Shown in pieces: positions 47,507 to 56,064 of a stretch of DNA of 64,000 nucleotides (its first letter is position 1; each line of letters starts with the position of its first letter). The stretch comes from Cohaesibacter marisflavi (GTDB lineage Bacteria; Pseudomonadota; Alphaproteobacteria; Rhizobiales; Cohaesibacteraceae). The stretch is from NCBI RefSeq assembly GCF_900115225.1, contig NZ_FOVR01000013.1, forward strand, positions 1 through 64,000, given 5' to 3'. Position numbers and translations under genes: made by a program. A model generated the notes under the pieces. That model was not told the origin of the DNA. It saw only the letters and a program-made list of their open reading frames with translations, and searched no databases.

Positions 47507-47555
47507 TGATTCATCTTGTTGGCAGATTGATTCAACGTCTTGCCAAAATGATTCA
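47507..47555. promoter_or_regulatory. Three TGATTCA heptamers phased at 21 bp
   Basis: Identical heptamers TGATTCA occur at 47507-47513, 47528-47534 and 47549-47555, exactly 21 bp apart, two turns of the helix. The first two extend to TTGATTCA. This looks like a cooperative operator array for an unknown regulator. It lies about 330 bp upstream of the GTG of both flanking genes. Confidence 0.55.
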
Positions 47556-47756
47556 GGGAATTGTGTTAAGTGTCTGAAATAAAAGGATGAAAGGAAGCTT
47601 TTAAAACTGTGTTCATGTGCGAACCAGAGGGGCTAAATCTGAAGGTGGTCGAACGTGGTAGCCTTTGTTATCAAAAGCTCCTTCTAATGCTTGCGGCTTG
47701 ATTGCTCCATTTCCCAGTGCTTACATTTGCGTCTCGATTTATAAATTAAGCTTCTG

Positions 47757-47783
47757 TTAACCATTTGGTAAAAGAATGGTTAA
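47757..47783. promoter_or_regulatory. Inverted TTAACCAT repeat, CtrA-like half-sites
   Basis: A perfect 9-bp inverted repeat TTAACCATT (47757-47765) / AATGGTTAA (47775-47783) has a 9-bp spacer. TTAACCAT is a known half-site of the alphaproteobacterial cell-cycle regulator CtrA. The pair sits 54-80 bp before the start of the transglycosylase gene, a normal activator position. Confidence 0.5.
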
Positions 47784-47836
47784 TCAGGACTAACAAGTCC
47801 GAATCTATCTCGGGTTTCGAGTGAGCACTGACTGGG

Positions 47837-49228
47837 GTGCGGATTGTCGCAGACCCTTTTGAGTTCATCGCTTTGGAGAGCGCTTTGGCCAATTCTGTTT
47901 CGTTCAACAATTCGATCAGATTTCAGGCCGCCTTTGAAGAGGCGAGCCGGACCACTGGCACGGACTTTGAATTCCTGCTGAACACGGCGAAGCGTGAAAG
48001 CAATTTCAATGCATCCGCCAAAGCGCCAACGTCCTCTGCGTCTGGGCTTTTCCAGTTTGTCGAACAGACATGGTTGGAGACGATGAAGGAAGCCGGGCCC
48101 CAGCTTGGCTTTAGCAAGGTGGCGTCTCAGATCTCTCAAGTCGGTGACAAATATTATGTTCGTGATCCAGAGGTGCGGCAGCAAATTCTGAATATGCGGA
48201 ATGATCCGCAAGTGTCGGCGATGATGGCTGGCGCCTACGCCCAGAGCAATCGCGAACAACTGGCCGAGCAACTGAACAGAACGCCTTCGCAGGGTGAGTT
48301 GTATGCTGCGCATTTCCTCGGGGCTCAGGGAAGCAGCAAGCTGATCACCATGGCTGAGGAAACGCCGAACAAATCGGCGGCTGCTTATTTTCCTGCGCAG
48401 GCGGAAGCCAACAAGAACATCTTCTTTGATCGACAGGGCAACGCTAAAAGCGTGTCTGAGGTTTATAGCGATCTGGTCTCGACAGCATCTGGCGAGCCCG
48501 CTTCTGCTCCCAAGGAGAAGAAGGGCCTGTTGGATATGCTGGGTCTTGGCAATCTGTTTACGGCCAAAGAATCCACCAAGCAGGCACAATTGACACGCAG
48601 CCCCGAAACGCCTGCCATTCAAACACAGCATGTGGTGGATCTGCAGCAGGCCAGCAATGACCGCTCGATCGTCAGTGATAGCCGGGATTCGCTAGAGGCC
48701 TTTTTCTCGCAGCCTTTGCAGCGCGCGTTGCCGTCTCGCTATGGCCTTAGCTATTTGCCTGACAACTCGGTGTCTTCGCAGGTGCGGGCTTCCCGCTTTG
48801 TTGCCGGAGATGATGGCCAGCAAGCGGTTGAGGCTGCTTCTGCCAGCAATGGTGTGATTGCCAGTCGTATCTATGCGCAGGCTTCGGAGCCTGTTGCTGC
48901 ACCTGCAGCCAGTGAGACTGAGGGCATGGCTTTGCCCAAGCGCAAACCTGCGGCGGCCGAAGTTACAGCTGATGTTTATGTGGATAGCTTAGCTGGCGCT
49001 TTGCCAAGGGCAAAACCTCAGTCAATGCCGACGACTGCGTCGGTCTCAACATCTTCCGCGCCTTCTTCGTCTAACGTTTCTGCTGTTCAGTCTTCTGTCG
49101 TTCATAGCGCTCCGTTGGATCTTACACGACAGGAAGTCCGCCCAGCTCGCGAGCAGGCGCGGCTCGGTGCCCTTGATTTGAGTGCTTTCCTACGCGGGGA
49201 TGTTTTTTCCTCTAGCGATAAAGGCTGA
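47837..49228 (+). CDS. Lytic transglycosylase-like protein (SLT fold) with long linker
   Basis: The 463-residue protein has an N-terminal lysozyme-like domain (about residues 30-150). Glu in TAKRESNFN is the likely catalytic acid, with SSASGLFQFVEQTWLETM and AYAQSN-type GAYAQSN blocks following, as in soluble lytic transglycosylases. The remaining 300 residues are Ala/Ser/Pro-rich and poorly ordered, with paired GALPRAKP/ALPKRKP-like motifs (residues 370-395). No classical signal peptide is visible. The start is taken as GTG 47837, without a strong ribosome binding site, so it may lie elsewhere. It could open the wall for flagella or another envelope machine. Confidence 0.8.
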   Translation: MRIVADPFEFIALESALANSVSFNNSIRFQAAFEEASRTTGTDFEFLLNTAKRESNFNASAKAPTSSASGLFQFVEQTWLETMKEAGPQLGFSKVASQISQVGDKYYVRDPEVRQQILNMRNDPQVSAMMAGAYAQSNREQLAEQLNRTPSQGELYAAHFLGAQGSSKLITMAEETPNKSAAAYFPAQAEANKNIFFDRQGNAKSVSEVYSDLVSTASGEPASAPKEKKGLLDMLGLGNLFTAKESTKQAQLTRSPETPAIQTQHVVDLQQASNDRSIVSDSRDSLEAFFSQPLQRALPSRYGLSYLPDNSVSSQVRASRFVAGDDGQQAVEAASASNGVIASRIYAQASEPVAAPAASETEGMALPKRKPAAAEVTADVYVDSLAGALPRAKPQSMPTTASVSTSSAPSSSNVSAVQSSVVHSAPLDLTRQEVRPAREQARLGALDLSAFLRGDVFSSSDKG

Positions 49229-49413
49229 GTGCGAGGTTTCTAGGCGCATTGGCCTTTCCACTTTTCCATTTATGGTGAACTGATCGTTAAGAGTTACTGG
49301 TTCAGAATGACTGCGAACATAGGGGCGTTTGTCCCATTGGTGTAAGTAGCGTTTGGGCTCTGAAATGACTGCTCTTTTGGGAGTGGTCTTAAGGGCAGGG
49401 ACTAGTAATCAGA

Positions 49414-50568
49414 ATGATTGTTGAGAAGTTTCTCTCATGGATAGAGACCGCGCCTGTTGACCGTCGTGCAGAAGCGACGAGTGCCTTGGCACGGGCCTAC
49501 CTCTATTCGCCGCTCGATGAAGCAGAAAAAGCAGCGGCCGAGACAGCTCTGACCATTCTTCTGGATGATCCCGCCCCTATTGTGCGTGAAGCTCTGGCAC
49601 AGGCGCTCAAGCAATCCCCTTATGCGCCGCGTCCTGTCATTCTGTCTTTGGCGCAGGATATCGATGCTGTGGCGGTACCTGTCATTGTCAGCTCTCCTGT
49701 TTTGCTGGATTCGGAGCTGGTGGATATGGTGGCAGACAGAGGCTTGCTTATTCAGTGCGCGGTGGCGTCCCGCCCGTCTGTCAGTCCTGCGCTTTGCGCG
49801 GCCATGGCGGAGGTTGCTGATTCTCAAGCTTGCTGCATCATGCTGGAAAATCCGGGCGCGCAGATTGCTGTTTTCAGTCTGCGTCGCTTAGCAGAGCGGT
49901 TCGGGCAGATGCCGTCTGTGCGCAATATGCTCTTGTCACTGGACGGTCTGCCGATTGATATCCGGCAGATGTTGATCGTCCAGCTTGGTGATGCGTTACA
50001 GCAACTCTCGCTCGTCCAGTCTTTCGTGAGTTCGGAGCGGCGTACGTCTCTGGTCAAGGATGCTTGTGACAAGGCAACCGTTGATCTGGCTTCCTGTTGT
50101 GCTCATGGCGACGAACTGGAGGCTCTGGTTGAGCATCTGCGATTGTCGGGCCAACTGACGGCAGACCTTCTTATTCGAAGCCTGTGCATGGGGAATGTCT
50201 CGATGTTCGTCAAGGCGCTGGTAAGCCTGACGGATCTTAGCGAGAAACGAGTGCAGGCTTGTGTGGCTGATCCTTCCGAGGCGCTCGTGCAGACCCTGTG
50301 CAAGAAGGCTGGAATCTCAGAGCGTGTGGCTCCTGTCATCCTCTCGGCGCTGGTGGTTTATCGGGAGCTGGTCAGCACGATTGAAGGGGATATGCCGCGC
50401 TCGCGTTTCGGGCGTATGATGGTTGAGCGTATCTTGAGTGACTATAATGATTTTGCTGAAGATGAGCTGGATGATCTGCTGGCCCTCTTGCGCCGATTCG
50501 CAACCCAGATTGCACGTGACGATGCGCGTTCGCTCAGCATGCGGATGAAGCAGGTCACTGCGGCCTGA
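49414..50568 (+). CDS. DUF2336-domain protein
   Basis: This 384-residue soluble, almost fully helical protein matches the DUF2336 family, which is mostly alphaproteobacterial and of unknown function. It has HEAT-like helix pairs at the N-terminus (SWIETAPVDRRAEATSALAR, VREALAQALKQSPYAPRPV). The C-terminal part ends in the conserved GRMMVERILSDYN region. It lies between the transglycosylase and the Hpt/response-regulator pair. From memory, DUF2336 genes often accompany motility or cell-cycle signalling genes. Confidence 0.85.
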   Translation: MIVEKFLSWIETAPVDRRAEATSALARAYLYSPLDEAEKAAAETALTILLDDPAPIVREALAQALKQSPYAPRPVILSLAQDIDAVAVPVIVSSPVLLDSELVDMVADRGLLIQCAVASRPSVSPALCAAMAEVADSQACCIMLENPGAQIAVFSLRRLAERFGQMPSVRNMLLSLDGLPIDIRQMLIVQLGDALQQLSLVQSFVSSERRTSLVKDACDKATVDLASCCAHGDELEALVEHLRLSGQLTADLLIRSLCMGNVSMFVKALVSLTDLSEKRVQACVADPSEALVQTLCKKAGISERVAPVILSALVVYRELVSTIEGDMPRSRFGRMMVERILSDYNDFAEDELDDLLALLRRFATQIARDDARSLSMRMKQVTAA

Positions 50569-50628
50569 GCCGCTTGTTCTGATCAGGCTACGCATGGGGA
50601 GGGGGAGCGGAAAGCGACCCGTTGATAC

Positions 50629-51138
50629 TTAGCTTTCGTTTTCCGATGGATCTGCTGGCGCGTGTTTCTCGATATAGTCTTCGGTGATGGTGCTCAGCTG
50701 TTCGGCGAGTTGTTTGCCGACGACATTGTCTTCTTCGCGCGCATTCTCATTGACAACCGCAGCGATCGCCTGAACATGTTTTCTCAACAGGCTTTCGGGT
50801 AATTTCTCGGGATCCGGAATCCTTTCGATCAGCTCGCACATGGAGCCGGCTATCAGTCCTGCAAGCGGAAATCCCATGGTGTGGGCTTGTCCCTTGATAT
50901 CGTGGCAGGAGCGGAAAAGCTTGTCGACACTCTCCTCGGTCAGGCCGGTCTTTTCCGCCTTCTCCCAGGAAATCTGCAACTTCATGACTTCGTCGCGCAT
51001 CCAGTTGCCGAAATTCAAAGACAGGCGTTCCATGGCTTCTTCAGCCTTGGCTACCGGATCAAATCCACTGCTATTGGGCAGTATCTTGATCTTTTTTCTC
51101 AAGTCGACTTTGGGCTTGATGATCTCATAGTCGGCCAT
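50629..51138 (-). CDS. Histidine phosphotransfer (Hpt) domain protein
   Basis: This 169-residue soluble helical protein has a single Hpt domain. The phosphorylated residue is His79 in RSCHDIKGQAHTMGF, matching the AHxLKGxxxxxG pattern. The flanking helices at about 40-65 and 100-150 would complete the four-helix bundle. It is encoded 60 bp downstream of a response regulator on the same strand, so the two are a likely phosphorelay pair. No histidine kinase is adjacent. Confidence 0.88.
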   Translation of the reverse strand: MADYEIIKPKVDLRKKIKILPNSSGFDPVAKAEEAMERLSLNFGNWMRDEVMKLQISWEKAEKTGLTEESVDKLFRSCHDIKGQAHTMGFPLAGLIAGSMCELIERIPDPEKLPESLLRKHVQAIAAVVNENAREEDNVVGKQLAEQLSTITEDYIEKHAPADPSENES

Positions 51139-51198
51139 TGGAACTGTCCTCTAAGGGTTCGTGTCTTTGCGATTTGTCATACGCATCAGTAAATATCA

Positions 51199-51717
51199 TC
51201 AACTAGCCTTTTTTTGGGCAGGCTCTGCATCGTTTGCGCGGCGCTCAGACCCTTTGTAAAGGGGATTGGCGAAGCGGCGTCGATCCGGCCCATAAAAACC
51301 GTTGGCCTTGATGAAGTTGCGAGGATTGACAACGCAATTTGCAACACGGGCATACAAGGCATTTGCCGAAATCGGCTTGCAAAGAAATTCTGTCACGCCA
51401 ACATCTCTGGCTTCCATGACTTTCCGTTTTTCCGAGTGTCCTGTCAACATGATGATCGGCACGGTCGGATTGGCAGAAGACTCCGGCTGCCGCATCATGC
51501 GCGTCAACTCGATACCGCCGAATATGGGCATATACCAATCGGTAATCACGATATCGGGCGAAGTTGTCTGGAAAAGCTCCAAGCCCGCTGCGCCATCCTC
51601 CGCTTCGGTAACCTCGCGCGCTCCGAAACTGTGAATGAGCGTGCGTATCACACGGCGCATATGGGCGTTGTCTTCCACAACCAGAAACCGCAATTGTGAG
51701 AGGTCAACCTTGATCAT
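51199..51717 (-). CDS. Single-domain response regulator with C-terminal tail
   Basis: This 172-residue CheY-like receiver has the acidic pocket Glu15-Asp16, phospho-acceptor Asp60 (VITDWYMP), Thr92 and Lys114 (CKPIS). After the receiver (about residue 125) a basic tail of about 47 residues holds YGPDRRRFANP and a second basic cluster, and no known output domain. The tail may bind a partner. It is paired with the Hpt gene. TTAA-rich sequence at 51782-51806 upstream resembles loose CtrA sites. Confidence 0.92.
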   Translation of the reverse strand: MIKVDLSQLRFLVVEDNAHMRRVIRTLIHSFGAREVTEAEDGAAGLELFQTTSPDIVITDWYMPIFGGIELTRMMRQPESSANPTVPIIMLTGHSEKRKVMEARDVGVTEFLCKPISANALYARVANCVVNPRNFIKANGFYGPDRRRFANPLYKGSERRANDAEPAQKKAS

Positions 51718-51905
51718 ACCTTCTTGCCCCTGTTCGGTTTTTTCTGCTATCCGCTTTGTTTCTAAAACAGGAAAATCGGATTAACTATATCCAGAGACCG
51801 TTAAGGAAGCATTTCTTTGAACTATTCTTGTTTCAAAGGTGCTGGCCCGGTTTTGCGCAAGACACCGGGTATAGGTATATTACCGCTCTTCTTTGAAGGG
51901 CTTGA

Positions 51906-52679
51906 TCAGTAACGGAACTGTTCACTCAATATACGCTCTGCCCATCCGTGCTCTGGGTCAAACATGATCTTGCAGGATTTTTCGCAGCTCTCTGAAATCT
52001 CGACTTCAAGCACAGAGCGGATTTCCGCATGGTCGGCGACGGCACTTAAGGGTCGCTTTCTGGGCTCTTTGACGATGAGCTTGACGTGCGCGCTATTGGG
52101 CAGCAGTGCGCCGCGCCAATGGCGTGGGCGGAAAGGGCTGATAGGGGTCAAAGCGAGCAGGGGCGAATCGATGGGCAAAATGGGGCCATGCACCGACAGA
52201 TTATAGGCTGTACTGCCCACGGGGGTTGCGACCAGAGCACCATCACAGATCAGCTCTTCCATACGGACCTTGCCGTCAATGCGGATTTCCATCTTTGCGG
52301 CCTGAGCTGTTTGCCTGAAGACAGAGATTTCATTGATTGCCGTGGCCTCGTGCAGCGTGCCGTCCGTGGTGAGAGCACGCATCTCGAGAGGGCGGATTTC
52401 AGAGATTTCAGCATTCTCCAAACGATCCATCAGGCTGTCTTCGGAATATTCATTCATAAGAAAGCCTATCGAGCCGCAATTCATGCCGTAGATCGGAATT
52501 TCGCTGTTCATGTTGCTGTGCAGGGTTTGCAGCATCAGGCCATCGCCACCCAGGGCAACGATGACATCGGCTCCGGCTGGATCGGCTGACCCATAAAGAT
52601 GCGTCAGCCTCTCTTTTGCCTCCAGCGACTCTTCGGTTCCACTGGAAATGAAGGCGATTTTCTGAAAAGGCCGTGACAT
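51906..52679 (-). CDS. nadK: NAD kinase
   Basis: NadK phosphorylates NAD to NADP. The 257-residue protein has the diagnostic ALGGDGLML (GGDG at residues 44-47), NEY/NEIS substrate contacts (INEISVFRQ), and the [23 protein letters not shown]-type block here beginning [19 protein letters not shown] 52679 gives the normal N-terminus; the longer frame upstream is unrelated sequence. It is divergent from cutA. Confidence 0.96.
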   Translation of the reverse strand: MSRPFQKIAFISSGTEESLEAKERLTHLYGSADPAGADVIVALGGDGLMLQTLHSNMNSEIPIYGMNCGSIGFLMNEYSEDSLMDRLENAEISEIRPLEMRALTTDGTLHEATAINEISVFRQTAQAAKMEIRIDGKVRMEELICDGALVATPVGSTAYNLSVHGPILPIDSPLLALTPISPFRPRHWRGALLPNSAHVKLIVKEPRKRPLSAVADHAEIRSVLEVEISESCEKSCKIMFDPEHGWAERILSEQFRY

Positions 52680-52884
52680 CTGCTCTGTCCGTCTTGTTGT
52701 CCGAAAGCTCGGATTCCCGCAAACCGGGATGGAATTGCTTCCCTGTTTCCTTGAATTCTTTGGACAAACCAAAGAAACAGATGTGTTGATTGCTATGGTT
52801 TTACGTCCACTTATCGTGGTATTGGCTGCACTATGCTTTAGTGGAGTAGCATGGATATCATTGATTTCCAATGAGGAGAAGGGG

Positions 52885-53220
52885 ATGTCAAACGCAAAAA
52901 GCGATGAGGTGTTGCTGTTGTACGGCACCTGTCCCGATGTCGAGACTGCCCGCATGATTGCCCGGGCAATGCTCCAAGAGGACTCGGTTGCTTGCGTCAA
53001 TATTCTATCCGGTATGGTTTCACTCTACCAATGGCAAGGGCAAATGGAGGAGGCAAACGAAGTGGCTTTCATCGCGAAAAGTACACGGGGCGCATGGGAA
53101 AATGCGGCGAGGATCTTCCAGTCCCTGCACCCTTATGAGGAGCCTGCGCTTGTGGCCTTGCCCGTGAGTGAAGGGTTGCCGGGCTTTATGGATTGGGTGC
53201 GGAGCGAAACCATTTCCTGA
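52885..53220 (+). CDS. cutA: Divalent-cation tolerance protein CutA
   Basis: This 111-residue CutA1 trimer-forming protein has [37 protein letters not shown] and [13 protein letters not shown], all diagnostic. ATG 52885 has GAGGAGAAGGGG just upstream and gives a cytoplasmic protein. The same frame continues upstream to ATG 52795 and would add 30 residues with a membrane-spanning segment ([18 protein letters not shown]), which would make an exported form. The short form is preferred. Confidence 0.92.
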   Translation: MSNAKSDEVLLLYGTCPDVETARMIARAMLQEDSVACVNILSGMVSLYQWQGQMEEANEVAFIAKSTRGAWENAARIFQSLHPYEEPALVALPVSEGLPGFMDWVRSETIS

Positions 53221-53329
53221 ACACTGAACTTCCTATCAAACCTGCCATTTCCAGACCTTGAAACGCGCATCTTCTGGGGCATTCCATGGCCTTGTATTTT
53301 ATCAATCGCTATTAAAACGGAGATCTATT

Positions 53330-53914
53330 ATGTCCGATAGGCACAAATTGTTGTCGCGCGAAACGCTTTGCATCCTCGATAAGGGGACGATTGATCTCAC
53401 CACGGTGCAGACCGTTCATGATGACGGGCGCGAGCATGTGATTTCCGAACCCATCTGGGCGGATCGGGATTCCATTGCGGTGTTGCCTTATGATGCTGAA
53501 AAGAAAACCGTTCTCCTTGTGCGGCAGATGCGGACCGCCGTATATTTGAGGGATCAGGCGCTGATCCTGGAAGCCTGCGCCGGAGGTATCGAGGCGACTG
53601 ATGCATCTGTCGAGGAAGCGTGTAGAAGAGAGGCTGAGGAAGAGCTTGGCGTCTCTCTCGATGCATTGGAAAAGGTGGGGCAGGTTTTTATCAATCCGGC
53701 CCGCATGGTTGAAAAAGCCAATCTGTTTCTTGCTCCCTACCAGTCTGGCCAGCAGCATCCCGAAGACCGCCATCAGGATGAAGATGAAGATATTGAAGTG
53801 GTTGAAGTCTCAACAAAAACGATCAAGAAATGGCTTGATGAAGGAAATATTCGTTGTCCGCGTCTGCTTATTCTCGCTCAGGCTTTGATGTCCAGACATG
53901 CAAATGTGTTTTGA
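53330..53914 (+). CDS. Nudix hydrolase (ADP-ribose/GDP-mannose pyrophosphatase-like)
   Basis: This 194-residue protein of the NudK/NudF group of nucleoside-diphosphate-sugar pyrophosphatases has a Nudix box at about residues 85-108, ending REAEEELGV. Preceding it is the LVRQMRTAVY strand, and ILEACAGGIE at the start of the box. The first Nudix glutamate seems replaced by alanine, which occurs in this group. ATG 53330 is used. The exact substrate is uncertain. Confidence 0.88.
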   Translation: MSDRHKLLSRETLCILDKGTIDLTTVQTVHDDGREHVISEPIWADRDSIAVLPYDAEKKTVLLVRQMRTAVYLRDQALILEACAGGIEATDASVEEACRREAEEELGVSLDALEKVGQVFINPARMVEKANLFLAPYQSGQQHPEDRHQDEDEDIEVVEVSTKTIKKWLDEGNIRCPRLLILAQALMSRHANVF

Positions 53915-54249
53915 GATCGGTACCAATGTTTGAGCTCTTGTTAAAAGTAACAAGAAGCATCGATTGTTTTTACAAGTCTGCTATATAGAAGCGGTTTGGT
54001 AGAAAATTAATTTCTGTAATTTTGATGAATTTGACTATTTTGTTCTAAATAAAGTGAATAATCCTCAATAAGAGATTGCTTTTCTGTTCAGATTGTATTC
54101 GACTTTTTCCGTGCTGTTTGAGGCAACCGCAAGGGGGTCCTGGCTGGTTGGTCAAACTTAGGCTTGTTGAGATGTGTCCGTCATCTGACGAGACGCATTG
54201 CTGTTTGCCTGCATATCTAAACGATAAAATTTTGAGAGGGATTCAAACA
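53915..54249. other. AT-rich intergenic region before dppA
   Basis: This 335-bp gap contains a 7-bp inverted repeat CTTGTTA (53937-53943) / TAACAAG (53948-53954) without a T tract. A TTGACT box near 54032 could be a -35 element, but no matching -10 at good spacing was found. No gene was seen. Confidence 0.4.
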
Positions 54250-55842
54250 ATGAAGCTGCTTACTAAAGCTTTGGCTGCTACCGCTCTGGCTGCCGTCCTG
54301 TCGACGACTGCCCAAGCGAAGACATTGGTATATTGCTCCGAGGGTAGCCCAGAGGGTTTCACTCCGGCTCTTTATACTGCTGGCACGACCTTCGATGCGT
54401 CTTCGCATACCATCTACAACAAGCTCGTCGAGTTTGAACGTGGTAGCACCAATGTTGTCCCTGGACTGGCTGAAAGCTGGGATGTTTCCGAAGACGGCCT
54501 GGAATATACTTTCCATCTGCGCAAGGGTGTGAAATTCCACACCACCAAAGACTTTACCCCTAGCCGCGATTTCAATGCGGATGATGTGATCTTCTCCTTC
54601 ATGCGTCAGAAAGATCCGAACCATCCGTACAATAAGGTTTCCGGTGGCACCTACGAATATTTCGGCGGCATGTCCATGGATTCCCTGATCAAGGACATCG
54701 TCAAGGTTGACGATAATACCGTGAAGTTCGTGCTGAACCAGGTTGAAGCGCCTTTCATCGCCAACATGGCCATGGATTTTGCTTCCATCGCATCGGCTGA
54801 ATATGCAGCCCAGATCGAGAAAACTGGTAACCTGGATATGTTCGATCAAAATCCGGTCGGCACAGGTCCTTTCCAGTTGGTCGCCTATCAGAAAGACGCC
54901 GTCATCCGTTATAAGGCGTTTGCTGACTACTGGGGTGGCAAGGCTGCTATTGATGATCTGATCTTCGCGATCACGCCTGATGCTTCTGTACGTTATCAGA
55001 AGATGAAAGCTGGCGAATGCGATGTGATGCCTTATCCGAATCCGGCTGACATCAAGGCCATGGATGAAGATCCAAACATCAACCTGATGCAGCAGGAAGG
55101 CCTGAACGTTGGCTATCTGGCTTACAACAACCAGAAAGACAAGTTCAAGGATGTTCGTGTTCGTAAGGCGCTGAACATGGCCATCAACAAACAGGCTATT
55201 CTGGACGCAGTGTTCCAGGGTGCGGGTAAAGCTGCTAAAAACCCGATCCCGCCAACCATGTGGTCTTACAACGACAAGGTTCAGGACGATCCGTATGATC
55301 CGGAAGCTGCCAAGAAGCTTCTCGAGGAAGCCGGTGTCTCTGACATGAAGACCAACATCTGGGCTATGCCTGTTCAGCGTCCGTACAACCCGAATGCCCG
55401 TCGTATGGCTGAGCTGATCCAGGCTGACTGGAAAGCAATCGGTGTTGACGCTGAAATCGTTTCCTACGAATGGGGCGAATATCTGAAGCGGTCTTCCGCT
55501 GGTGAACATGACACCGTTCTGCTCGGTTGGACCGGTGATAACGGCGACCCTGACAACTTCATGTATGTTCTGCTTGGTTGCGATGCTGTTGAGTCCGGTG
55601 CAAACCGCGCGAAATGGTGCAACGAAGAGTTCAACGATCTGCTGGTCAAAGCAAAACAGACCACAGACATCGCAGAACGCACGAAACTCTATGAAGAAGC
55701 ACAGGTTGTCTTCAAACGTGAAGCTCCTTGGGCAACCATTGCTCACTCTGTTGTCTTCATGCCGGTAAGCACCAAAGTGAAGAACTACAAGATTGATCCG
55801 TTTGGCGGTCACATCTTCTATGGTGTGGATATCGACAAATAA
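54250..55842 (+). CDS. dppA: Dipeptide-type ABC transporter, substrate-binding protein
   Basis: This 530-residue periplasmic SBP_bac_5 protein captures peptides for the Dpp permease. It has a signal peptide (residues 1-23, ending AQA). The mature N-terminus is KTLVYCSEGSPEGFTPALY, typical of DppA, followed by YTFHLRKGVKFH and the GTGPFQLVAYQKDA block. ATG 54250 is chosen over long upstream frames. It is followed by a terminator and then the permease genes, so it can be made in excess over them. Confidence 0.94.
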   Translation: MKLLTKALAATALAAVLSTTAQAKTLVYCSEGSPEGFTPALYTAGTTFDASSHTIYNKLVEFERGSTNVVPGLAESWDVSEDGLEYTFHLRKGVKFHTTKDFTPSRDFNADDVIFSFMRQKDPNHPYNKVSGGTYEYFGGMSMDSLIKDIVKVDDNTVKFVLNQVEAPFIANMAMDFASIASAEYAAQIEKTGNLDMFDQNPVGTGPFQLVAYQKDAVIRYKAFADYWGGKAAIDDLIFAITPDASVRYQKMKAGECDVMPYPNPADIKAMDEDPNINLMQQEGLNVGYLAYNNQKDKFKDVRVRKALNMAINKQAILDAVFQGAGKAAKNPIPPTMWSYNDKVQDDPYDPEAAKKLLEEAGVSDMKTNIWAMPVQRPYNPNARRMAELIQADWKAIGVDAEIVSYEWGEYLKRSSAGEHDTVLLGWTGDNGDPDNFMYVLLGCDAVESGANRAKWCNEEFNDLLVKAKQTTDIAERTKLYEEAQVVFKREAPWATIAHSVVFMPVSTKVKNYKIDPFGGHIFYGVDIDK

Positions 55843-55852
55843 GTCGGAATTT

Positions 55853-55886
55853 GGTGGAGGCGGGATTTCCTGCCTCCACCCTTTTT
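55853..55886 (+). terminator. Intra-operon terminator after dppA
   Basis: A perfect 9-bp stem GGTGGAGGC (55853-55861) / GCCTCCACC (55872-55880) is followed by T5. It lies 11 bp past the dppA stop codon, and partial read-through would set the ratio of binding protein to permease. Confidence 0.9.
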
Positions 55887-56064
55887 GTATCAAGTCTATG
55901 GAAACTTCCGATATGTTCCGCTAGAAGACGACTTGAAAAACTTGCCTCTCGATAGAAAATGCCTCGGTTATTCCGGGCGAATACAGAATAAGAGATGTGC
56001 AAGAGGGCTGCTACACTAACAGGGAAGGACGCTAGACCTTCTCTCAACCGGGCTGGCAATATCA

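Larger units (their letters stand above)
47176..47836. other. Long regulatory intergenic region
   Basis: This 661-bp gap between divergent genes contains three phased TGATTCA heptamers and an inverted TTAACCAT repeat, listed separately. A 112-codon minus frame at 47197-47535 is low-complexity and lacks a ribosome binding site, so it is not counted as a gene. Confidence 0.6.

Noticed and set aside
47197-47535. A 112-codon minus-strand frame in the long gap before the transglycosylase
   Set aside because: It has low-complexity composition, no ribosome binding site and no recognisable domain. Its N-terminal MNQS repeats come from the phased TGATTCA array.
54217-55893. A 558-codon open frame opposite dppA
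   Set aside because: It is antisense to dppA, has no family motif, and covers the dppA terminator hairpin.
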